Positions 18,423 through 24,914 of a DNA stretch of 24,914 nucleotides are shown piece by piece (positions within the stretch are counted from its first letter, which is position 1; each line of letters starts with the position of its first letter). The stretch comes from Mesotaenium endlicherianum (taxonomy: Eukaryota > Streptophyta > Zygnematophyceae > Zygnematales > Mesotaeniaceae). The position numbers were made by a program, and so were the translations under genes. The notes below the pieces were generated by a model. It saw only the letters and a program-made list of their open reading frames with translations. It ran no database searches and had not been told where the DNA came from. The stretch is from the NCBI GenBank assembly GCA_009602735.1, contig WELA01012539.1:177323-202236 (forward strand). The letters run 5' to 3'.

Positions 18423-21400
18423 ATGCTGGATGACATCTGCAGTTTCTCCATGCTGTTCTTCGCCACCCTCAGGCGGCTGCTGTTGCAGCTCTGTATGACG
18501 CTTTTCTCACGTCCATCGAGAAGGCTTCCCCTGGAAGTCCCCAAGAAAGAGACTGAAGCGGCTGCTACCCCGTCAGACCTGCAAGTGGAGGAGCCTGAGG
18601 TCTTTGAACCAGCTTGCTCTATCATGGAGTACGTCGACTATGATATTCTGCTAAATATTCTGGAGCGCCTGACCTCCTGCCAGGATTTGGCCCGCGCTAT
18701 GGCTGTCTGTCAGGTCTGGCGGGATTCAGGTAAGCAAAGTGGTCTCTCCTGCAGCCATCTTGGAGGTGCCTGCTGTGGGATAAGGTGGCCTTCATTTTGC
18801 ACGCGAATCGTTGGCATTGCGAACCGCAGGGACAGGACAGGTGTCAAGATGCTCGAGAGCAGTGTGCTTGCGCTCGTGTCATGGTCCAGCGCCATGTACA
18901 TCGCCAGTGACGCGTTTGCTCCCTTGAGCGACTCTTTTGCAGAAAGAATAATGCAGAGGTCCGATGCTCGTCTTCATGAAGAAGTACAGTTTTAACACGG
19001 CATGTGTGGTCAAGAATGGAGGGCAGGGGTTACACGATGCTGGCAGCCCGCTGATTTGAGATGTGGCAATCTGGGCTTGAGGCAGTCTTGTGAGGCCTCG
19101 CATGTGGCACTTGGCAAGTATCTAGATTGTCAGAACTTCGACCTCAAGGTTGCAACAGAGGCTCAGGGAAGTGTTGCCACCTGGACAGGCATAGCGGGCT
19201 CCCAGACTTCATTGGAGGTTCGTCCAAAGGAGGAGCAGATTCGATCTTGCGGGGCAGGCATTGTGCCGGTGCCGTTATTGAGATGCCACTCTCGTTGCCT
19301 GACACCAGAACCAGCCGCAGAATGATAACATTGTTGTTGTGCCGCTGTCTGGTCAGTCAGCAGGCGGGTGTCAGCAGGATGAGGGAAAATTCTCTCTTCC
19401 TGCTGTTCCCGCGCAGCATTCTCACCGTCACCCCAGATCGCCAGATCGTGTGCCCACCTGTCAGAAACACGGGCAGAGCAGCTCCAGCAAGCAGGCACAC
19501 AAGGCGCTAGAGGGGGGTCGAAAGCCCCCCCCCCCTTGTCCCTCCCCGTTTATCTCTGCAGACGCACATACAAAACTTAGATCCTCCCTCCCTCTTTCCC
19601 TCTTTCCCTTTCACATCCCCTCCCCTCCCCCTTTTCTTGCCCTGTCACCCGCCCCCCTGATACGATGGCGTGCAGTGGTGGAGAACCGGCTGTGGAGGAG
19701 AGAATGCGTGCGGGTGTGCCCCGAAGTGGAGCGCTTCTCGTCGGTAGGCCAGCTCCCTCTGAACAACGACGCGCCCGGGGCAGCCGCCTGCCCCGCCCTT
19801 CACACCAGCTTTTTTGCCTCCCCCTCGTCCGAGGGTCCCGCAGCCGGAGCCGGAGCCGGCAGGGAGGCGGGCGGCAGCGCTCGCGACGCCTTCCTGGCAG
19901 ACTTTAGCTTCTCAAGCAGGACCTCTGGGGATCCTCTAGCCGCCGCAGCAGCAGCAGAGGGCGGAGGAGCGTCGTCGTCGTCGCGGGCCATGGCGTCCCC
20001 CCACATGCTCCTGGCCCCTCCCACGGGGCCTCAGAGGGAGCCGCAGGCCGAAAGACGCGGCGGCAGCCCTTTCCGGATCCACATGCCAGCAGCTGATGCG
20101 GACGAGCGCCACCTGGGTGCCTCAGGTAGTGGGACGTTGACGGGCGAGCATTTTGCGCCCCCTGACGCCCTTGCGAGGGCGAGCAGCCGCTGCAAGGGCA
20201 AAGGGCCTGCAGATGAGGAGCAGCAGCAGGCGCAGGCGCGTGCGCAGGCTCGGGCGCGGCAGGCACAGGCGGAAGCGGAGGAGGCCCGGGAGGCCCTGCG
20301 GCAGCGCCAGCTGGAGACGCGTGCGTACAGCCGGCTGTGCCGCACGCTGGCGCAGCCGCCGCGCTCGTCCGACTGCATCCGCGAGGCGCTGGCGGCGTCG
20401 AGCACGGACCACGCAGAGGAGGGCATTGCAATGACGCGACACCCGCGGCCCTTCTTCCCCGACATGGGCGCGCCCTCCTACTGGTCCAGCACGGGCAGCG
20501 CGGACGCGGACACGCCCGAGACGCTCACTTACCGCCTGGCCGCGCCACTCTGCATCGTAAGCGGCGCGCGCTCGCGCGCATGTTTGTGTGTGTGCGTGCG
20601 TGCGTGCGCGTGCGCATGTGCGTGTGTGTGCGCGGGCTCTCTCTTGTGCATGCGCTCCCTGTCTCTCCTCTCGCTCGCTCGCTTGCACCCTCCCTCTATC
20701 TCCAGTCCCCTCCTCTCTCTCTTCCTCCCTGCGTCCCGAGCCCCTGCCTACGTCTCTCATTTCCCTCTCCCCCCTCTTCCTCTCCGTTCTCGACCTCCAT
20801 CTCCCCGTTCATGAGGCTAGCATCATCACCAGTGGGCCGGTCGCATGCTCGCACCTACTGCAGCAGCACACACACGTGTGTGCTTGTATGTGTCTGTGCG
20901 CACGCCTTGCAGTGGCAATTTGCATCCTGCCAGTGGGTGTTATTGCGGCACATTGAGCATGCACCAGTGCACCTACAAAGCTCTTGAAGCTCCCTCCAGA
21001 GGAGAAGCTGGCGTGTGCGTGCAGCCACCCCTCTGATGAGGACGTCTGCCAATGGAATGTGTTGTGCGTGTGCGTGTGAGGGAGCAGGTTCACCAGATCT
21101 GCGTGCGCCCCTTTCAAGGTATCCTCCTGGCACGAGCCGCCGCCTCCCCCCCTCCACCGCCGCCTCCTTCCCAAAAGAGAGCCTGCCTTTCACACCCCTG
21201 CATGCCTGCATGAATATCCCCGCCATCCCCCCGGCTGCCATAAACCCCGATCATCCAGGCTCTTCTTTCTGCCCTCCCCGTCCCCCATCCGGCCCCTCGT
21301 CTCCCCTAGCTCTTCCCCCCCCTTCTCTCTGGCATGGGGGTGCGACGAAGGTGCTCGCAAAGGAAGGCCAGCAGGCTTTTCATCAAACTCTGCGTCGAAA

Positions 21401-23085
21401 CACGTCCCACACGCGCCCTCACACTCAACCTACTCGATCCGACCCATGCCCGGAGGCTTGCGACCCGCTCATGACTCTGATCCGACATGTCTGGCGCTCC
21501 TGGGGATAGGGCTCTAGCGAGAGCATTAAGGAGGGGCGGGTGCAAACTGTGGGGGCAGAACCCTCGCAGCAGCAGCTGCGGCTGCAGGCGAAGTGGTGCT
21601 CAAGCGAGAGTTATAGCTTGTTCCTACTCCCGCCTGGGTGGGCTCCGTGGATGGAGCCGCTTAGCGGTCTTGCCTTCCCTGAACCTCATGCTCGTTGATT
21701 CTCTCCCCATCCCCTCTGGCTCTCCCTCTCCCTCTTCCTCTCTTGCGGCGTTTGGTTTTGTTTTTCCCAAGCCAATAGTGGCGTAGTAATTTAGCCCGCC
21801 CTTTGGCAGAGTGCCTCGTCATTGCTGCTTCTGCTCTGAGGCTCTCTCTCTTCTTCTTTCCTCTTCTCTTTCTCTCTGCCCCCCCGTCTCCCCCCCCCCT
21901 GCGTTCTGTTCTTTTCTCCTGGCCGGCGCAGCCTACTTTCAGATAGGCGAACCCGTGTACTCCTCTCGCACCGTGCGGTTCCGCCTCGGCTACTCCAAGG
22001 CCCTCCCCTCGTCGCCAGGTGGTGTGCCGAGCAAAGACGAGTATGAGTGGACGTACATCTCCCCCCAGTACCCCATGGAGCAGGTCCATATCCCCACTTC
22101 CCCCCCCTCCCCCCTCCTCTTAGGTCTATGCTTCCAAAGCCCCTACCCCGGTCCTAAACCCCAGCAACCCTTTGCCCTCCCCTCGCCATCCCCCCCTTTC
22201 TTGCGTCCAAATCTTACTTTCCATAGATTGCCACCTGCAACCTCCCCTACCTTCAACGGAGGCGTGCACTTTTGGAGCTGCATACTTGTATCGGCGTGGG
22301 CCGGATCTTGGTGGGAGACTGACTGGGGCGGTCGCATAGCCGGCAGCAGCTGGTGCCTCAGATAGCTGCCCTGCGGGGAGTCTTGGAGGTAGTCTCTTAG
22401 GCTGGAGACCAGACTGCTGCAGCTTCGTGGTGAGCCGGCCGTTGCATGCATGCACGCATGTGAGTCAACGTACTGAGGGAGAGGGAGACCCCGGCCGCAG
22501 GTTGGTGGGCCCTGTGCGGGAGAGGAAGGGAGGGAGGGGAGGGAGGGAGTGGGGTGTTGGGCCACTTGGATACGTAGCGTCAGAGCAGATGCTCGATTCT
22601 AAGTCGAGCTTGTTGGGTCGTCCCGGAGCCTGTCGGGCGTCACTGCTCCTACTCACCTGCTTGTACTTTGTCATCCCATTAGCTGGGCAGGTGGAGAAGC
22701 GGGGCTGTGGGGGTGGAGATCGTGCAACACCCGCGCAAATCCTCGACGCTAACACACGCGCGCGCGCGAGGTTGGGTTGATGGGAGCTGACCACTTACCT
22801 GTGTGTCTCCTGCCTTGCCTTTACACCCACCTGCGCGAGCGCGCACACACGCATACGTGCGCGTGCGCAGACACACACACACACACACATATGCTCACCA
22901 CAGACACATGCTCACAGGCACGCACACGCACATGCCCCCTGCGTGCCCGCGCACGTCTCTTGCCAGGTGGCCACGCTGCAGACCTTTGCTCTGCCGCGGC
23001 CGGTGCTCTGCGTGGGCGGCATCCTCCAGGTGGAGCTCCTGGGGCGCCTTCAGACGCAGACTGTCGACATGATGTACTACATCTG
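18423..23085 (+). CDS. F-box protein of the Arabidopsis At4g00755 type (5 exons found; 3' end unresolved)
   Basis: Exons 18423-18729, 19676-20556, 21088-21118, 21932-22083 and 22967-23085 join in frame to 496 residues plus a split codon. The F-box is at about 70-102 (YDILLNILERLTSCQDLARA then VCQVWRDS) and joins across intron 1 to VVENRLWRRECVRVCPEV. Exon 2 then has a long Ala/Ser/Gly-rich and Gln/Ala/Arg/Glu-rich, coiled-coil-like insert before the second conserved block: SSDCIREALAASSTD, SYWSS, TPETLTYRLAAPLCI. Exon 3 adds VHQICVRPFQ; exon 4 AYFQIGEPVYSSRTVRFRLG and WTYISPQYPMEQ; exon 5 LPRPVLCVGGILQVELLGR and MMYYI. F-box proteins recruit substrates to SCF (SKP1-cullin-F-box) ubiquitin ligases; this family's substrates are unknown to me. 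The first 30 residues have a hydrophobic patch, and an alternative start at 18624 just before the F-box is possible. The expected C-terminal continuation was not found; a candidate short last exon is 23333-23420. Confidence 0.87.
20557..21087 (+). other. Intron 2 of the F-box gene with GT/GC-rich repeat
   Basis: The intron has the donor ATC|GTAAGC and the acceptor gggagcag ending at 21087. It holds a (GT)n/(GC)n microsatellite at 20581-20634, a pyrimidine-rich stretch up to about 20810, and a small self-complementary CA/GT patch near 20867-20900. Confidence 0.75.
20581..20634 (+). repeat. (TG)n/(TGCG)n microsatellite
   Basis: A run of tg and tgcg units in the intron just after F-box exon 2. 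Confidence 0.85.
22839..22936 (+). repeat. (CA)n/(CACG)n microsatellite
   Basis: A CA-rich tract with a pure (AC)n core at about 22870-22888, inside intron 4 of the F-box gene. It is complementary in sense to the (TG)n tract in intron 2. Confidence 0.85.
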
Positions 23086-23100
23086 GTACGTCCAAAACAC

Positions 23101-23331
23101 GCGCATTTCCTCGCCCCTCCCCTCCCCTCCCCTCCTGTTCCCCTCTTCTCCTCCTCTTTCCTCCCCGACTCTCTGCCACCGGCCTGCCTCCCTTCCTGCC
23201 ACCCCTCCACCCCCAACCCCCCCGTCTGCCGCCTGTCTGCCTCTCTTCCTGCCGACTGTTTCTCCCCCACCCTCTTTGCCCGCCACCTGTCCCCCTCTCT
23301 TCCTGTCACCTGCCTGCGGGCGGCCCCTACA
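23101..23331 (+). other. Pyrimidine-rich tract after F-box exon 5
   Basis: C/T-rich simple sequence ends in cggcccctacag, a usable splice acceptor. From 23333 a frame in the phase needed by exon 5 runs 28 codons to TGA at 23418-23420. This may be the last F-box exon, but its residues do not resemble the plant C-terminus. Confidence 0.3.
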
Positions 23332-23420
23332 GCGCTCAGCACACACTGGCAAGCACACAGGGCGCTTGGTGGGTGCACGCGCGTCCTTCAGGCGCATGGC
23401 GCATTCCGGCAATAGCTTGA

Positions 23421-24914
23421 GAAACACCACGGGTGCTGGCAGGGGAAGGCTGCGTCAGGGCCAGCCATGAGCCTCTGGCGGGGGTCGTTGGGAGGGGGCT
23501 TAGGGCTGAGGCTTTTGAGCGCGGGGTTTTGAGTGCGGATTTTTCACGCTTTCGGGCTTAGAGTCGAGGTTGGAGTTAGTCGCACTGAAGGTCAGGGCAT
23601 AGGGTTTGGGGGATGGGACCAAGGGGTTGTAGAGTTTGACTAATCGTTTGTGACGGAGAATATAAAAGCTTATCAATAAAGGATAAGTTATGAAATCTTG
23701 TGAATGACACTGGGAGATTGGCAGAGAGTGTCCTTTGCTAGATCACGACTGTGCTTGAGCCATACTGATCACCTGGTTGAATATAGCCTAGGCTGTCACC
23801 ATTTGAGTGAGCGCATGCATCTTGGCAACGTGCATGACGTGAATAGATACTTGGTAGAATGTAGTATGTATTAGTCAGTCGAAGAGACAAAGAATGAAAA
23901 TTCGACAAGATGCTTAGTAGCCAGTGTAGAAGAGAAAGAGGACGGGCGTGTGTCCCTTGCTTTGGTCAGGTATGTGGGGCCTCAACAGCGAGAAGGGGGT
24001 CGTGCGCTCGGTAGTCTGACCTCCTAGAGAAGCACGGCCGGGGGCAGGGGTCGGGTGCTTGGGGGGAGGAGAGGAGCGTGGGCTTCAACCAATGGAAGGA
24101 CCACGCGCATGGCAGGTGGCAGTGAACCGGCAGCTGCTGCAACGGCGGCGTCCCCGTGCCACTCTGGTGAGCGGGGCCGAGGCACGGGGGGGGCGGTGTG
24201 GGTGGCTCGACTCGGCTGCCGCCCAAGCTGTGCTGGAACGCGCCTGCTCTCCCTTCCGTCTTCAGTCGTGCTAGCGCTGAATACGAGGGTGCGGTGCTGA
24301 GCGAGCAAGAGTGCCTCTCTCCTTGTCCTCGTCAAGGGGGAGGCTCTTCAGGGCCCCCCGCTCTTTCTTGGCAGCAGGCGCTTGCCGCTGTGCTGCTGTC
24401 TGCTGCACCTCTTTTGCCCCTGGGAGAGAGGGAGGAGGGGAGGGGGGGGAGCAATTGAAGTGCACGAGTGCTTATATATTTCAGTCTCATCCTGGCATTG
24501 TCAATATGCAGATGCCCAGGCCGCAGGCAGGACAGGCAACCGCCCCACCCTCCCCTCCCCCTTTACCCCCCTCTCTTTTTTGTGAATATTGCTTTTTTCA
24601 GTCCTAAGCTGCACATTTTAGATCCTATGCCTGCAGATATTCTCTAAGACTGCCAGCACAAGACAGGTAGGCAGGCAAGCGGGTGGGCGGGAGTGGGGGG
24701 GTGCGGGGATGTGGGAGGGAGCTGGGAAGGAGGGGCCTGAAGGGGCAGGGAGGGCAGGGATGCGCAAGTGGGGTGGAGAAGGGAAAAGTGTCTCTGTGCG
24801 ACAGAGCTTAGCCCGAGCGAGCTCTTGCGCCGCGGGGCTCTAGTCGAGCCAGCAGCGGGCTCTCCCCCTGATCTATATGTGGTTCGTGCTTGCTTCTCCG
24901 CGGGGGGGGGGGGG
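23421..24914. other. Non-coding right end of window
   Basis: GC-rich, with G- and C-runs and short unrecognised frames on both strands. An aataaa hexamer at 23675-23680 could be a polyadenylation signal for the F-box gene. A segment at about 24118-24166 is bounded by a cag acceptor and a GTGAGC donor, but it does not continue the F-box protein in frame. The window ends in a run of 13 G. Confidence 0.4.

Noticed and set aside
22821..23430. Minus-strand frames of up to 185 codons across intron 4 and exon 5
   Set aside because: They arise from the CA-rich and pyrimidine-rich repeats; the plus strand holds the conserved F-box family exon.
24118..24166. Segment with acceptor and GTGAGC donor as the next F-box exon
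   Set aside because: In the phase required after exon 5 it hits a stop at once or, with the alternative acceptor, encodes sequence unlike the family.

Overview
This is a nuclear genomic segment from a member of the green lineage, most likely a green or streptophyte alga, though a bryophyte cannot be excluded. The evidence is spliced genes with GT-AG introns of about 0.2-1.2 kb, plastid-type N-termini, and products whose closest remembered relatives are plant proteins: an At4g00755-type F-box protein, a plant-type NO66/MINA53 cupin protein with an ARM-like N-terminus, and a plastid small multidrug-export family protein. The exon models below come from reading frames, splice consensus and remembered family sequences. 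No alignment was run.

Layout, left to right: (1) about 164-451, +, the probable last exon of an unidentified gene cut by the window edge. (2) 1351-2699, -, a four-exon TMEM97/EXPERA-type ER membrane protein. (3) 3143-10727, +, a very large NO66-like JmjC/cupin oxygenase gene with ARM-like repeats before the cupin and a conserved helical C-terminal exon after it. Its cupin is swollen by low-complexity inserts. (4) 10728-13306, about 2.6 kb with no recognised gene but one neat splice-bounded 31-nt segment. (5) 13307-14887, +, a two-exon plastid small multidrug-export family membrane protein. (6) 15759-17749, -, a three-exon, probably plastid-targeted conserved protein of unknown function. (7) 18423-23085 or beyond, +, an F-box protein with a 31-nt microexon and very (GT)n/(CA)n-rich introns; its 3' end is not securely found. 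(8) 23421-24914, non-coding as far as I can see.

Two gene pairs are divergent and share short upstream regions: TMEM97-like with NO66-like (443 nt between ATGs) and the unknown plastid protein with the F-box gene (673 nt). The small multidrug-export gene and the unknown plastid gene converge. There is no operon logic. The genes are ordinary housekeeping-type eukaryotic loci: ER sterol/lipid handling, ribosome or histone hydroxylation, plastid membrane, and ubiquitin ligase adaptor. Base composition is mosaic: the cupin exon (about 4.9-10.7 kb) and the F-box exons and introns (about 19.5-24.9 kb) are strongly GC-rich with many microsatellites, while the rest is near-balanced or AT-leaning. I found no rRNA, tRNA, CRISPR array or transposon. 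The most interesting items are a stop codon embedded in a splice donor that would toggle an ER-retrieval tail, the 31-nt microexon enclosed by complementary (GT)n/(CA)n introns, and the inflated ARM-cupin oxygenase.
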